The notes beneath the pieces are model-generated. The model did not search any database, was not told the origin of the DNA, and saw only the letters and a program-made list of their open reading frames with translations. Positions 22,961 to 22,968 of a stretch of DNA of 22,968 nucleotides are shown here, piece by piece. A program made the position numbers and the translations under genes. The stretch is from Sulfurovum sp. (lineage in GTDB: Bacteria > Campylobacterota > Campylobacteria > Campylobacterales > Sulfurovaceae): contig JADGDL010000035.1 in NCBI GenBank assembly GCA_016744875.1, positions 1-22,968 of the forward strand. The letters run 5' to 3'. Numbering within the stretch: the stretch's first letter is position 1; each line of letters opens with the position of its first letter.

Positions 22961-22968
22961 CACTTGAC

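Larger units (their letters stand above)
22456..22968. other. AT-rich noncoding right end with repeated TTACTA/TAGTAA dyads
   Basis: About 510 bases with no supportable gene. Nearest the GCS2-like gene are its probable promoter and a small AGACA/TGTCT hairpin (about 22508-22524). At 22636-22661 is an AAAAGG...CCTTTTTT stem-loop that is an inverted, diverged copy of 1503-1532. From 22746 to the end the hexamer TTACTA or its complement occurs seven times, mostly in dyads, suggesting the control region of a gene beyond the window. Confidence 0.5.

Overview
The window is AT-rich and tightly packed with short intergenic gaps. Its gene content points to a Campylobacterota bacterium, most like the Sulfurovum/Sulfurimonas group: many small periplasmic c-type cytochromes, an OprD/Campylobacterota-type porin, a ComF gene next to a sirtuin, and characteristic AT-rich TATAAT promoters. 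The assignment is inferred from family content, not from a marker gene. No rRNA, tRNA, CRISPR array, transposase or phage gene was seen.

Left part (1-7.4 kb): a multi-PAS sensor protein running off the left edge (minus strand), a 600-bp AT-rich gap, then a porin plus pentaheme cytochrome c operon (plus strand). The porin promoter carries three 8-bp direct repeats exactly 11 bp apart, the layout used by OmpR/PhoB-type regulators. After a convergent terminator comes an unlisted 52-residue secreted peptide ending in Cys-Tyr-Cys-Gly. Then follows a compact minus-strand operon: cytochrome c, OmpR-type response regulator, histidine kinase, second cytochrome c. The two cytochromes are paralogous and bracket the two-component system, which suggests redox or respiratory-acceptor sensing, possibly controlling the porin/cytochrome operon.

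Middle part (7.5-13.1 kb): ordinary accessory and housekeeping genes. These are a RibD/DHFR-like reductase with a PhzF-like isomerase (minus), a sirtuin with ComF (plus; the sirtuin looks leaderless), an outer-membrane beta-barrel whose signal peptide has no canonical start codon (ATC sits where ATG should), a FetB-like permease without its ATPase, and a periplasmic protein made of two similar halves.

Right part (13.2-22.5 kb): the most interesting region, seven genes of amide-bond making and breaking enzymes. An M20 carboxypeptidase diverges from two RimK-like ATP-grasp ligases (the second with a C-terminal helix-hairpin-helix) and a large M14 carboxypeptidase with FN3 and DNRLRE-like domains. 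These converge on a tight minus-strand operon of a GCS2-type carboxylate-amine ligase, an AstE/aspartoacylase-like M14 amidohydrolase and a GNAT acetyltransferase. Three ligases, one acyltransferase and three hydrolases together suggest synthesis and turnover of an unknown peptide-like metabolite or peptide tag. The last 500 bases are noncoding and hold dyads built from the hexamer TTACTA/TAGTAA.
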